Part shown: positions 43,360 through 55,314 of the stretch, piece by piece
How the letters are laid out: each line of letters starts with the position of its first letter
How positions within the stretch are numbered: the first letter of the stretch is position 1
From: Gammaproteobacteria bacterium
GTDB lineage: Bacteria > Pseudomonadota > Gammaproteobacteria > Pseudomonadales > Azotimanducaceae
Assembly (NCBI GenBank): GCA_002704225.1
Contig: PAFU01000035.1
Location: forward strand, 56,032-120,031
DNA length: 64,000 nt
Reading direction: 5' to 3'
Position numbers and translations under genes: made by a program
Notes under the pieces: generated by a model
Databases searched by the model: none
Told to the model about the DNA's origin: nothing
What the model saw: the letters and a program-made list of their open reading frames with translations, nothing else

Positions 43360-43854
43360 ATGACTCTACTGAAAATACTGCATCACCCCGACCCGCGCCT
43401 GCGCACCAAGGCGACACCGGTACAGACATTCGACGCAGCCCTCGAGGTTTTTGCTCAGGATATGCTTCAAACCATGTACGCCGCGCCGGGCATTGGTCTG
43501 GCCGCGACTCAGGTCAACGTGCACAAGCGAATCATCGTCGTGGATGTGAGCGAAGAAAAGAACCGGCCTCATACACTGATCAACCCGGTCTTAGAGCCAT
43601 ATGGAAACAAAATTAAGGGTGAGGAAGGTTGCCTGTCGGTACCGGAGATTTACGACTCGGTTGAGCGATTCGAACATGTGAATGTCAAGGCACAGGACGT
43701 GGCCGGCAATCCGGTGGAATTTACTGCCGATGGCATGCTGTCTGTTTGCATCCAACACGAATGCGATCACTTAGAAGGCAAACTCTTTGTGGACTACTTA
43801 TCCAGCTTAAAGCGCGGCCGAATCACCAAGAAGTTGCGAGAGCGGGCACGCTAG
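43360..43854 (+). CDS. def: Peptide deformylase
   Basis: 164 residues. The three family motifs are present: GIGLAATQ at 44-51, EEGCLSVP with metal-ligand Cys91, and QHECDHLEG with His133 and His137. It removes the N-formyl group from nascent proteins. A TATACT at 43312-43317 may be the -10 of its promoter, but no good -35 is seen. Directly precedes fmt, as in most bacteria. Confidence 0.97.
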   Translation: MTLLKILHHPDPRLRTKATPVQTFDAALEVFAQDMLQTMYAAPGIGLAATQVNVHKRIIVVDVSEEKNRPHTLINPVLEPYGNKIKGEEGCLSVPEIYDSVERFEHVNVKAQDVAGNPVEFTADGMLSVCIQHECDHLEGKLFVDYLSSLKRGRITKKLRERAR

Positions 43855-43855
43855 G

Positions 43856-44845
43856 TTGAACGATCAACCCAAAAAACTCCGGCTGGCCTTTGCCGGCAGC
43901 CCCGAGTTTGCCGCTCGTATTCTGAGCGTGCTCCAAACGTCTTCTGTGCCATGTGAGTTCGTACTTACCCAACCCGACCGGCCACGCGGGCGGGGACGCA
44001 AACTGATGCCCAATCCAGTTAAATCCCTTGCCAACGATCTGGGACTACCGGTGTACCAACCGACGAGCCTGCGCGACCCAGAATCAGCCACCCCATTGCA
44101 AGGCTTTGCGCCAGACGTACTAATCGTCGCCGCCTATGGGTTGCTGTTACCTGAACATGTGCTGAATATTCCGACCCATGGCTGCATCAATGTCCATGCC
44201 TCACTTTTGCCCCGCTGGCGCGGCGCGGCACCCATTGAACGGGCCGTCATGGCAGGCGATTCGGAAACAGGCGTAGCGATTATGCAAATGGAGAAAGGTC
44301 TGGATACCGGCCCGGTCTTCGCAAGAGAATCCCTTGCGATTGGCGACTGCGAGAACATCGAAGTGCTGGAAAACCAGTTAGCAGACACCGGAGCACATTT
44401 GCTCATCGACGTTCTCAAGCGGCTGCCCCAGCAGCCTGAGCCCCAGTCCACAGAGGGGATCACCTATGCTCACAAGCTCACCGCAGCGGATCGTCTCATC
44501 GATTGGGCTAGCGATGCGTCAGACATTGCGCGACAGATTTGGGCCCTAAGCCATCGGATGCCAGCACTCACCACGCTAGGGCAAACTCAAGTGCAAATCT
44601 TAGAGGCGACGGCAACTGACCGGCTGCCAGAAATCCAGCCAAAAGGCAGACCTGGTCGACAAGCCCGGGCCAGCAAAAAGTCCATTACGGTCGAATGCGG
44701 TTCGGGCTGGTTGCAGGTGGCCAGACTCAAGATCAATCGAGGCAAGGGCTTGCCAATGGATGCCGCAGCAGCTCGCAATGGCTATCCAGACGTGTTTCAA
44801 ACGGATGCTGTTTTTTCAAACCCGGTCTCTCCCGCCTCGTCATGA
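43856..44845 (+). CDS. fmt: Methionyl-tRNA formyltransferase
   Basis: 329 residues. N-terminal formyltransferase fold with LRLAFAGSPEFAARIL and the catalytic-region HASLLPRWRGAAPIERAVMAGD, then the EKGLDTGP segment and a C-terminal OB-fold tRNA-binding domain. It formylates initiator Met-tRNA. The start is TTG at 43856, two bases after the def stop; no other start reaches the conserved N-terminus. Its stop overlaps the rsmB start (ATGA). Confidence 0.96.
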   Translation: MNDQPKKLRLAFAGSPEFAARILSVLQTSSVPCEFVLTQPDRPRGRGRKLMPNPVKSLANDLGLPVYQPTSLRDPESATPLQGFAPDVLIVAAYGLLLPEHVLNIPTHGCINVHASLLPRWRGAAPIERAVMAGDSETGVAIMQMEKGLDTGPVFARESLAIGDCENIEVLENQLADTGAHLLIDVLKRLPQQPEPQSTEGITYAHKLTAADRLIDWASDASDIARQIWALSHRMPALTTLGQTQVQILEATATDRLPEIQPKGRPGRQARASKKSITVECGSGWLQVARLKINRGKGLPMDAAAARNGYPDVFQTDAVFSNPVSPASS

Positions 44846-46254
44846 AACAAGACGCAAAGGCGAGCCAAGGTCTAAACAGCGCCAATACCCGTTTAGATAT
44901 TGCACGAGCCCTAACCCAGATTGTTGGCCATCGGCGAACTATCGATTGGGTAAGAGCCGAACGCCCCCAGTGGCTACAAAGCGCTCTGCACAGCGAACTG
45001 CTCTACGGCACGCTACGTCACTATCTTTCCTTGACCGATGTCATCCAAAAACAGATGAAACGTCCACTCAAAACCAAGGACTTAGATCTCCAGAACCTAT
45101 TGTTAGTGGGTGCTTACCAACTGAAATATACAGCTGTAGCAGACTACGCGGCGATAAGTGAATGTGTGGACGCCTGCACGCGACTGGGTAAACCTTGGGC
45201 AAAAGGTCTAATAAACGGTGTCCTTCGCACAGTACAACGCGAAGGCAAACAAGGACCCGACGCCGGCGCTCTGGCGGTAAGCGATCACCCCGAATGGCTT
45301 CGCTCCCTACTTCGCCGCCAGTACGGCGAAGAGGCCTTGGCGCTCATGGAGGCCAACAATCAGCGTGCGCCCATGACTCTACGCATCAACCAAATCGCCA
45401 CCCAGCCGGACACTTTCAAGCAAGGCCTTCAGGCTGCAAAGATTTCATTTGCGGAGGGTCCTTGGCCAGAAACCGTTACACTCCTCGAGCCTCAGATTGC
45501 CGCCGATCTACCAGGTTGGGATCAGGGGGAGTGCGCGGTACAAGACCAAGCGGCACAACATGCCGCTCATCTCATCACAGACGTGCTTTTGTCCAAGGGC
45601 CCGAACCCCTCTCCCATCAAGGTGCTAGATGCCTGCGCCGCCCCGGGCGGCAAACTTTTCCATTTGCGCGAGGCCCTGACACAGGCAAGAATTGAACACT
45701 ACCTGTTTGCTCTGGACAACAAAGCAACGCGACTGCAGGAACTCAGCATCATGGCAACGCGGCTGGGTCATGCCACTCACCCGCATGTCCACGATTTGCC
45801 ACTAACAACCGAGTCTATCGGTCTGGTCTGTGCGGACGGCTGCGCCATTGATCTGCCGGTGCCCGAGGGCCTCGACATCATACTCATTGATGCCCCGTGT
45901 TCCGGCAGCGGCACGATCAGACGTAACCCTGATATTCGCGTATTGCTCACCGAGAAAGCACTACGGGAACAACAAACTCTGCAGCGTCAGCTGCTACAGA
46001 ATCTATGGCAACGCTTAATGCCTGGGGGTACCCTTGTGTACTCCACATGCTCCGTTTTTTCTGAGGAAAACGATCAGGTGATTCACAGCTTTCTTGGCAA
46101 AACCGCCGACGCCTGCGTCGTTAACCCAAGCTTGGCAACAGGCAAAGCCACTCAATATGGTTGGCAACTTCTGCCAACCGAGTCGCTAACCGATGGCTTT
46201 TACTACTGCGTGCTGGAAAAAGGCACTGATCACCATAAGGCAAACTCACCGTGA
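44842..46254 (+). CDS. rsmB: 16S rRNA (cytosine-967-C5)-methyltransferase RsmB (Sun/Fmu)
   Basis: 470 residues: an N-terminal NusB-like domain (about 1-140) and a C-terminal SAM methyltransferase of the NOL1/NOP2/Sun family. SAM motif CAAPGGKLFHL, catalytic pair Cys353 in DAPCSGSGTIRRNPDI and Cys403 in YSTCSVFSEEN. There is an unusually long gap before motif IV compared with E. coli (residues about 290-345), which I read as an ordinary insertion. Starts within the fmt stop codon; its stop overlaps the trkA start. Confidence 0.95.
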   Translation: MKQDAKASQGLNSANTRLDIARALTQIVGHRRTIDWVRAERPQWLQSALHSELLYGTLRHYLSLTDVIQKQMKRPLKTKDLDLQNLLLVGAYQLKYTAVADYAAISECVDACTRLGKPWAKGLINGVLRTVQREGKQGPDAGALAVSDHPEWLRSLLRRQYGEEALALMEANNQRAPMTLRINQIATQPDTFKQGLQAAKISFAEGPWPETVTLLEPQIAADLPGWDQGECAVQDQAAQHAAHLITDVLLSKGPNPSPIKVLDACAAPGGKLFHLREALTQARIEHYLFALDNKATRLQELSIMATRLGHATHPHVHDLPLTTESIGLVCADGCAIDLPVPEGLDIILIDAPCSGSGTIRRNPDIRVLLTEKALREQQTLQRQLLQNLWQRLMPGGTLVYSTCSVFSEENDQVIHSFLGKTADACVVNPSLATGKATQYGWQLLPTESLTDGFYYCVLEKGTDHHKANSP

Positions 46255-47624
46255 AAATACTGATTCTTGGTGCCGGCCAAGTGGGCGGTACCTTGGCTGA
46301 GAGCCTCGCTCTAGAGGCTTTCGATATCACGCTCGTGGATATTGACGGCGTGCGTCTGAACGAACTGGGAATGCGCCTAGACATTCAAACCATCGAAGGC
46401 TCCGCCTCTCACCCTGACGTACTGCGACGGGCTGGGGCAGATGACGCAGAAATGTTAATAGCCGTTACGTCCAGCGATGAAATCAACATGGTCGCGTGCC
46501 AGGTTTGTTATTCGCTCTTTCGCACCCCAATGAAGATCGCTCGAATACGATCTTCTGCCTACTTAGAGAAAGAGGGCTTTTTCCACAAAAATCACATGCC
46601 AATTGACCGGCTGATCAACCCAGAGGCCGTGGTAACCGAGCAGATTCACGAACTCCTCAGCCACCCAGGCGCGTTGGACGTCGCTGACTTTGCCAATGGC
46701 CGAGTACAACTGGTGGCCATGCGCGCAGTTCACGGCGGCCCCCTAGTCGGTCAGGCCCTGAGTTTTCTGCGAGAAGACATGCCAAACGCCGATACACGAG
46801 TTGCTGCGATTTTCCGTCGCGGTCAGTCCATTGTCCCTCGTGGTGATACCGTAATTGAAGCGGACGATGAGGTGTTTTTCATCGCCGCTCGAGAGCATAT
46901 CACCAAGGTCATGGGGGAATTGCGCAAGGCCGAGCAACCCTATCGTCGAATTACCATCGTGGGTGGAGGCAACATTGGTGCGAAGCTGGCCTCAGAAATC
47001 GACAAAGAATATGCCGTCAAACTCATTGAACTGAGCCCGGAAAGAGCAAAAACGCTGGCGGACCGGCTTCACAATACCGTCGTCATACAAGGCAACGCGA
47101 CGGATCGAGAATTGTTGCTGGAAGAAAACATTGAGCAATGCGATGCATTTTGCGCGCTCACCAACGACGACGAAGTCAATATCATGTCGTCCTTAATGGC
47201 TAAGCGACTGGGCGTCAGGCACGTCATCACGTTGATCACTAAGCCGGCTTACATTGACCTCGTCCAAGGTGGTGAGATTGATGTCGCCATTTCACCGCAG
47301 CAAGCCACGACAGGGTCGGTACTTTCCCATGTGCGTAAGGCGGACGTGGCGCGGGTCCACAGTTTGCGGCGTGGCGCCGCGGAAGCCATCGAAGCGATTG
47401 CCCACGGCGACGCCACCAGCTCCAGTGTGGTCGGCCGTCGCATCAACGAGCTAAAACTCCCCAGGGGCGTGACCATTGGCGCGATCGTTCGCGGCGAAGA
47501 AGTTCTTATTGCTCACGATGACGTTCTCATTGCTACCGACGACCATGTGATTCTCTTTATGGTCGATAAGACCCAGGTGTCCGCAGTAGAGCGTCTGTTT
47601 CAAGTCAGCATGAACTTTTTCTGA
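46251..47624 (+). CDS. trkA: Trk system potassium uptake protein TrkA
   Basis: 457 residues, the full-length double form: two tandem RCK units, each with an NAD-binding Rossmann domain (GAGQVGGTLAESL at the N-terminus, VGGGNIGAKLASEID at about 235) and an RCK_C domain. It gates the TrkH potassium channel in response to nucleotides. GTG start overlaps the rsmB stop codon. trkH follows 9 bp later, an arrangement typical of Pseudomonas-like genomes. Confidence 0.96.
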   Translation: MKILILGAGQVGGTLAESLALEAFDITLVDIDGVRLNELGMRLDIQTIEGSASHPDVLRRAGADDAEMLIAVTSSDEINMVACQVCYSLFRTPMKIARIRSSAYLEKEGFFHKNHMPIDRLINPEAVVTEQIHELLSHPGALDVADFANGRVQLVAMRAVHGGPLVGQALSFLREDMPNADTRVAAIFRRGQSIVPRGDTVIEADDEVFFIAAREHITKVMGELRKAEQPYRRITIVGGGNIGAKLASEIDKEYAVKLIELSPERAKTLADRLHNTVVIQGNATDRELLLEENIEQCDAFCALTNDDEVNIMSSLMAKRLGVRHVITLITKPAYIDLVQGGEIDVAISPQQATTGSVLSHVRKADVARVHSLRRGAAEAIEAIAHGDATSSSVVGRRINELKLPRGVTIGAIVRGEEVLIAHDDVLIATDDHVILFMVDKTQVSAVERLFQVSMNFF

Positions 47625-47633
47625 CGAGTACTT

Positions 47634-49079
47634 ATGCACCTTTCTGTCATCTTTCGGATTACCGGCACGTTGCTCACTTGCTTCAGCGCAACCTTCATAC
47701 CGCCAATGTTGGTGGCGCTGTATTTCGACGAACAGACGCTTCACACATTTAGCATCGCCTTATTGGTCACATTGGGTTGCGGCCTGTGCATGTGGCTGCC
47801 TCTGAGAGGAAATCGCGAGCTGCGGGGCGGGGACGGATTTTTGATCACTGCACTGTTTTATTTGGGTCTCGGCCTGTTTGGTGCCATTCCATTTTTGTTA
47901 GCCCCCAATTTGAACTTGGTCTTCGTCGACGCGGTGTTCGAATCCATGTCTGGACTGACCACCACTGGCGCCACAGTGCTGGTTAACCTAGACGACATGC
48001 CTAAATCTCTTCTGTTCTATCGCCAACAACTGCAGTGGTTTGGTGGTATGGGCATTATCGTACTGGCCGTAGCAATTTTCCCGATGCTGGGTATTGGCGG
48101 TATGCAGCTTTACCGGACGGAATCTCCCGGGCCGGTCAAGGACAACAAACTGACCCCGCGTATCACCGAAACTGCCAAGGCACTTTGGTACATTTATCTC
48201 AGTCTGACCATCACCTGTGCCCTCGCCTACTGGTGCGCCGGGATGAGTGCGTTCGATGCCATCAGTCACAGTTTCGCGACGGTTGCCATCGGCGGTTTCT
48301 CAACTCACGACGCCAGCATGGGGTTCTTCGACAGTCCCGCCATCGAAGCAGTGGCCTGCGTATTCATGGTGCTGTCCGGTATTAACTTTGGTCTTCATTT
48401 CCTCGTTTGGCGCCGCAAGGATCTGCGTTTGTATTTTGCGGATCATGAGGTCAGAACCTATTTTTTAATGCTGCTATTTGTGGGTTTTGCCGTGGTCAGC
48501 ATACTGCTGAACACACCCGACACCCAAGAATCCGCCCTTCGACAGGGTATTTTCCAAACGATTTCCTTTGCCACCACGACAGGCTTTGTCACGGAAAACG
48601 TCTCTCAGTGGCCCGCCGCCGCGCCCACCCTACTCTTACTTGCTGCCTTTGCCGGAGGCTGCGCGGGCTCCACCGCCGGGGGCATCAAACTCGTACGCGT
48701 ACTCATGATTTACCTCCAAGGGATGCGCGAGGTCCGGCGTTTGATTCACCCCAATGGCGTGTTCCCGATAAAGCTCGGAAAAACTCCTGTATCAGATCGG
48801 CTGATTGAATCTGTCTGGAGCTTTTTTAGCGTCTACGTGCTGATATTTCTGCTGTCAGTAACGGTCATTATGTTGTCCAGCAATTTGGATTTTTTGACCG
48901 CTTTTTCTGCGGTTGGTGCAACCCTCAACAACTTGGGGCCGGGCCTGGGGGATGTTGCCAATAACTACGCGGAGTTAGATACCGGGGTTAAGTGGGTGCT
49001 CATGTTCAACATGATGCTCGGCCGTCTAGAGATCTTTACTCTGCTGGTGTTGTTAACACCCGCTTATTGGCGACGGTAA
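47634..49079 (+). CDS. trkH: Trk system potassium uptake protein TrkH
   Basis: 481-residue membrane protein of the TrkH/KtrB family with four M1-P-M2 repeats. Selectivity-filter loops are recognisable at ESMSGLTTTGAT, SFATVAIGGFS, SFATTTGF and SAVGATLNNLGPGLG. It imports potassium together with TrkA. Its 3' end overlaps the convergent acyltransferase gene by 16 bases. Confidence 0.95.
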   Translation: MHLSVIFRITGTLLTCFSATFIPPMLVALYFDEQTLHTFSIALLVTLGCGLCMWLPLRGNRELRGGDGFLITALFYLGLGLFGAIPFLLAPNLNLVFVDAVFESMSGLTTTGATVLVNLDDMPKSLLFYRQQLQWFGGMGIIVLAVAIFPMLGIGGMQLYRTESPGPVKDNKLTPRITETAKALWYIYLSLTITCALAYWCAGMSAFDAISHSFATVAIGGFSTHDASMGFFDSPAIEAVACVFMVLSGINFGLHFLVWRRKDLRLYFADHEVRTYFLMLLFVGFAVVSILLNTPDTQESALRQGIFQTISFATTTGFVTENVSQWPAAAPTLLLLAAFAGGCAGSTAGGIKLVRVLMIYLQGMREVRRLIHPNGVFPIKLGKTPVSDRLIESVWSFFSVYVLIFLLSVTVIMLSSNLDFLTAFSAVGATLNNLGPGLGDVANNYAELDTGVKWVLMFNMMLGRLEIFTLLVLLTPAYWRR

Positions 49080-49957
49080 AGATCCGGCCTATTTTCCCCC
49101 AAACGCCGAAAGCGTTTATACGACCACTGATATTGGGCTGGATCGCGGCGAACGATTTTTTCAATACCCGCATTTAATGCAGCGGCGTGAATGTCTTCTT
49201 GCTCACTGGAAAGCCCCTCGGCGGGCTCGTCAAAGCTCAGCCGGTAGCGTATGCCGTCCGCGCTAAGCTCCCGCCACGCCGCGGCCATTAGCACCGCGGG
49301 ACGACCCACGTTCATCAAACGCTTACCTAACAACATAGTTAAGGCGTCTTGGCCAAAAAACGGGGCGACAACACCTCCGCCATTCGCCGCGGGCACCTGA
49401 TCCGGCAACACGACAACCACGTCCCCAGACTTCAAGCCGCGCATTAGCCCTCGTAAACCCGACGCGTTAGTCGGGTACATGTTCGCACCCTGCCGCTGGC
49501 GGGTGTTGACGATACTTTCCTCTAGGGCCAGCATATTCGGCGGATCATAGAGCGCGGAAATGGGATAGGCGCGACCTAGATATATGCTCAAAAACTCCCA
49601 GCATCCAAAGTGCGGCATAAGCAAGATCACACCATTACCATCTTGCCAGGCGCGCTGCAGGCGCTGTTCGCCCTCAACGGCACTGATCTTTTCTAACAAT
49701 TGATCAATGGGGCGGCGCTGAAAATAAGCAAACTCAAATAGCAGAAGGCTGGCATGAGACAGTGATGCACGCACGCGATCGTCTTGAGACGCCTGATTCA
49801 GCTCCGGAAAACAGTGTGCAATGTTGATCCGGCTTACTCGCGCCATATCGGTATTGAATCGAACCAGCAGCCCCCCAACGACATTAGCAAGGCGCACGGC
49901 CCAGCGGTCGGGGACCAGATTCAGCAGCCTAAAGAGTCCCGCAATAAAAAATTTCAC
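49064..49957 (-). CDS. Lysophospholipid/lipid A acyltransferase (LpxL/HtrB-like)
   Basis: 297 residues of the LPLAT superfamily. The HxxxxE catalytic pair is His116 and Glu121 in MPHFGCWEF, preceded by NGVILL and followed by LYDPPNMLALEESI and VVVLPDQVPAANGGGVVAPFFG. The C-terminal PAQYQWSYKRFRR is typical of secondary acyltransferases of lipid A. It probably adds an acyl chain to lipid A or a precursor; substrate chain length is unknown. GTG start overlaps the tag stop (GTGA), so the two are coupled. Confidence 0.9.
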   Translation of the reverse strand: MKFFIAGLFRLLNLVPDRWAVRLANVVGGLLVRFNTDMARVSRINIAHCFPELNQASQDDRVRASLSHASLLLFEFAYFQRRPIDQLLEKISAVEGEQRLQRAWQDGNGVILLMPHFGCWEFLSIYLGRAYPISALYDPPNMLALEESIVNTRQRQGANMYPTNASGLRGLMRGLKSGDVVVVLPDQVPAANGGGVVAPFFGQDALTMLLGKRLMNVGRPAVLMAAAWRELSADGIRYRLSFDEPAEGLSSEQEDIHAAALNAGIEKIVRRDPAQYQWSYKRFRRLGENRPDLYRRQ

Positions 49958-50538
49958 CGAGCGTTCAGAGCCTGTCGTACCAAGGGTTCACAAACCTCAT
50001 GACGCCAGCAATCGGGGTGATGGTCGTTCACCATACCGGCACTTTGCATAAAGGCGTAACAAATCGTTGGACCGACAAAGCGGAACCCTGCTTTCTTCAG
50101 TGCTTTGGACATTGCCAGAGAGTGTGATGTTTGTGCGGGCACGGCGCCGGGTTTTTCCTCATCGGCCGCTGCCGCGAAGGACCAAAGCCATGTTGCGAAA
50201 TCGGTGATCCCCAGCATGCTTTGCGCGTTGCCCACCAGTGCGTCGAGTTTGCCTCGATGCCGGATCAATCCAGCGTCCAAGACCCAGCGCTCAAGCGTCG
50301 CCGGTTTTGTACTGGCCAGTATTTGCGGATCAAAACCCGCAAACACCTCATCCATATGAGCGCGCTTGTTCAGTACGGTTATCCACGACAAACCCGCCTG
50401 CTGGCCTTCCAACATCAAAAGACGAAACAGTGCATGGCTATCCAGCAACGGTACACCCCACTCCGTATCGTGGTACTGGCGGTATAGGTCGCTGCTTTCA
50501 CACCAGGAGCAACGCACGATATTTCGTTCTGACGACAT
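49954..50538 (-). CDS. tag: DNA-3-methyladenine glycosylase I
   Basis: 194 residues. Zinc-snap residues correspond to Cys10 (RCSW), His23 (YHDTEWG) and the C-terminal His/Cys pair in NDHHPDCWRH; the catalytic Glu lies in LEGQQAGLSWITVL. It excises 3-methyladenine. An Ala/Glu/Pro-rich insert around residues 125-140 (AAAADEEKPGAVPA) is longer than in E. coli. Follows gyrB by 17 bp on the same strand. Confidence 0.93.
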   Translation of the reverse strand: MSSERNIVRCSWCESSDLYRQYHDTEWGVPLLDSHALFRLLMLEGQQAGLSWITVLNKRAHMDEVFAGFDPQILASTKPATLERWVLDAGLIRHRGKLDALVGNAQSMLGITDFATWLWSFAAAADEEKPGAVPAQTSHSLAMSKALKKAGFRFVGPTICYAFMQSAGMVNDHHPDCWRHEVCEPLVRQALNAR

Positions 50539-50555
50539 ATTCGCCAGCCGTTGTA

Positions 50556-53003
<2,448 letters not shown>

Positions 53004-53022
53004 CTAATTTAACACAGAACTG

Positions 53023-54111
53023 TCATGAGTTCTGAGTTACCGAACCCTGTTCCACGTGGAACACTCGTGTGGCATCGAAGGACGATGAGCCCACCAAACG
53101 CTCGGGTTGATCCGTTGTGGTTGCAATAACTTGGCACCCCAGTGTCCGCAGTTCCGCAAAAAAGCGCTGTCGATGTGATTCATCTAGCTCAGCTCCAAAG
53201 TCGTCTAACAAAAGAACCGGTTGTGCTCCGCACCTCAAAGCGAGCTCCGCTGAGTAACTCAGCGCAATTGCACTGGCAATTAGCTTGGCCTGACCCCGTG
53301 AGACGACCGTCCTCGCCGGGGCGCCCTCGACTCGAATGTCCACGTCCGCCCTGTGGGGCCCGACATGGGTCGTCGCATACCGCCTGTCCCGCTCATAGGA
53401 AGCGGCAAGTTGTTCAAGCGCTTCCTCTTCGCTGAAACCAGAGCCGTGATAACGAAGATCGCAGGTCAAACCAGCTTGCATGCGGCCAAGGGTTTGTTGA
53501 AATTGGGCATCGAGCGCGTCGACAAAGCGCCGCCTCCAGGTGCTGATTTCCGCGCCTGCTGCTGCTAGGGTCGTAGCCCATGGATCCATCGTGAAGTCCT
53601 CGGGCGGACTATCTTTCAACCACGCAGCTCGTTGGATTAGTGCCTTTCGAAAACGCTGCGCTGTCCCCAGATAGTTTTGTTCCACGTGGAACAATCCCCA
53701 ATCCACAAACTCGCGCCGAATAGACGGGCCATCCAACACCAGATCCCCAATGCCCGGTAAAAGCGTCTGCAATGGCAATAACTCAGCATATCGAGACTGC
53801 CGGTTTACGGACTGAGCGTCTATACGCGCCTCGTTAGCGCCCGTCGAGGATTTGCTCCGTGCCAAGCTGTGGCTCATGGCACCAGAGGAAACCTCTCCCC
53901 GAACCAGAAGTTCTTTTTGATTGTGTTGAATAAGCTGTTTTGCCTGCGGGGTTCGAAAGGATCGGCCCCGAGCTAAGAGATGAATTGCTTCCAGTAGCGC
54001 CGTTTTTCCCGCTCCATTTTCGCCCACGAGCAGGTTGATTCCCGGCGAAAGCGCGAGGTCAGCCTCTGCAATATTGCGAAAATGCGAAACGTTCAGCTTT
54101 GCAAGATACAA
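53023..54111 (-). CDS. recF: DNA replication and repair protein RecF
   Basis: 362 residues of an SMC-like ATPase. Walker A GENGAGKTALLEAI near residue 35, the signature VSRGQAKLIASAIALSYS and Walker B PVLLLDDFGAELDE are complete. Start is TTG at 54111, 7 bases after the dnaN stop, and aligns with the family (FRNIAEADLALSPG). Two perfect parS sites lie inside the gene at 53048-53063 and 53678-53693, encoding residues 351-355 and 141-145, so part of the sequence is under selection as DNA. Loads RecA at gapped DNA with RecOR. Confidence 0.95.
   Translation of the reverse strand: MYLAKLNVSHFRNIAEADLALSPGINLLVGENGAGKTALLEAIHLLARGRSFRTPQAKQLIQHNQKELLVRGEVSSGAMSHSLARSKSSTGANEARIDAQSVNRQSRYAELLPLQTLLPGIGDLVLDGPSIRREFVDWGLFHVEQNYLGTAQRFRKALIQRAAWLKDSPPEDFTMDPWATTLAAAGAEISTWRRRFVDALDAQFQQTLGRMQAGLTCDLRYHGSGFSEEEALEQLAASYERDRRYATTHVGPHRADVDIRVEGAPARTVVSRGQAKLIASAIALSYSAELALRCGAQPVLLLDDFGAELDESHRQRFFAELRTLGCQVIATTTDQPERLVGSSSFDATRVFHVEQGSVTQNS
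53048..53063. promoter_or_regulatory. parS: parS centromere site (copy 1, recF 3' end)
   Basis: Perfect 16-bp palindrome TGTTCCACGTGGAACA, matching the bacterial ParB-binding consensus TGTTNCACGTGNAACA. It encodes FHVEQ at recF residues 351-355. Lies about 4 kb left of the oriC region and about 11 kb from parA. Confidence 0.9.
53678..53693. promoter_or_regulatory. parS: parS centromere site (copy 2, inside recF)
   Basis: Identical 16-bp palindrome, 630 bp from copy 1 and in the same reading frame, encoding FHVEQ at recF residues 141-145. Confidence 0.9.
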
Positions 54112-54118
54112 ATCTCAG

Positions 54119-55225
54119 CTACAGCCTCATCGGCATAACGACGTAGACCGCATCGCTGTTTTCCGGCGCCTCGAGTAAAGCCGAGCTGTTGGCATCACTT
54201 ACGCTCATCTGAACCTGATCGCTGTTTAACACCGACAACACGTCTAGCAGATAGCTGACATTGAACCCTATTTCCAGCTGATCGCCTGAAAATTGGACTG
54301 GCACCGTCTCTTCCGCTTCTTCCTGCTCTGGGTTGTTTGCTTGAATGGTTAGCGATTCAGGCGTTATCGCGAGGCGCACACCCCTGTATTTTTCGTTCGA
54401 AAGAATCGACGCACGCAGGAACCCTTGCTTGAGCGTATCCGTATCGCCACTGAGCACCCGTGATATATCCTTGGGCACGACTTTCTCATAGTCGGGAAAC
54501 TGGCCATCGACAAGTTTGGTTGTCAGCGTGACATCGCCCTTCGTCACTTTAAGGTGGTTACTGCCAAGCTGAATCGAGAGATTCTCATTTTCTTCATCAA
54601 GCAAACGACCCATTTCAATCACCGCTTTGCGCGGCACGATCGCCTGCTTCACCGTTCCTGGTCCCGCGTTTGACTGACAAGGCTTCGTCGCCATGGCCAG
54701 TCGATGGCCGTCCGTAGCCACCGCACGAATGGTTTTCTCGCCAATCTCCAAAAGCATGCCGTTCAAAAAGACTCTAACGTCCTGTTGAGCCATCGCGAAG
54801 CTTACCTGATCAATTAACTGCCCAATTTGATTTTGTGGTAGCGAAACAACAACGTCCGAATCCGCACTCTCTACCTTGGGAAAATCAACGGCGGGCAAGG
54901 TGGCGAGTGTAAATCGGCTTCGGCCACTTCGAATGACCGCGCGCTCCCCTTCCACCGCAACTGAAACATCTGCACCGTCTGGCAGTGCACGCCAAATGTC
55001 AGCTAACTTGCGTGCAGGAATTGTCACCTCGCCATGCTGCTCTATCGGAACGGCGCAGCTTGCAATCATTTCGACTTCTAAATCGGTGCCCGTCAAAGAC
55101 AGACCGTTTTCGTCAGCTTGAACCAGTAGGTTCGCCAATACCGGAAGGGTTTGACGCCTTTCTACAACACCGGTTACGAGTTGTAACGGCTTCAACAAAG
55201 CCTCTCTTGGAATCGTAAATTTCAT
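54119..55225 (-). CDS. dnaN: DNA polymerase III beta sliding clamp
   Basis: 368 residues in three equivalent clamp domains. Typical features: MKFTIPREALLKPLQLVTGVVERRQTLPVLAN in parts at the N-terminus, ATDGHRLA, FPDYEKVVP, NNPEQEEAEE and the C-terminal VYVVMPMRL that forms part of the partner-binding pocket. It tethers the replicative polymerase to DNA. 89 bp after dnaA on the same strand. Confidence 0.98.
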   Translation of the reverse strand: MKFTIPREALLKPLQLVTGVVERRQTLPVLANLLVQADENGLSLTGTDLEVEMIASCAVPIEQHGEVTIPARKLADIWRALPDGADVSVAVEGERAVIRSGRSRFTLATLPAVDFPKVESADSDVVVSLPQNQIGQLIDQVSFAMAQQDVRVFLNGMLLEIGEKTIRAVATDGHRLAMATKPCQSNAGPGTVKQAIVPRKAVIEMGRLLDEENENLSIQLGSNHLKVTKGDVTLTTKLVDGQFPDYEKVVPKDISRVLSGDTDTLKQGFLRASILSNEKYRGVRLAITPESLTIQANNPEQEEAEETVPVQFSGDQLEIGFNVSYLLDVLSVLNSDQVQMSVSDANSSALLEAPENSDAVYVVMPMRL

Positions 55226-55314
55226 TTCTTTTCAACCTTCTTTGCTGCCCCCGAACCCCTATCGAACCCAATCAAGAGACGAGGAAAGACACACGTCATG
55301 TTCAAACCAATCAA

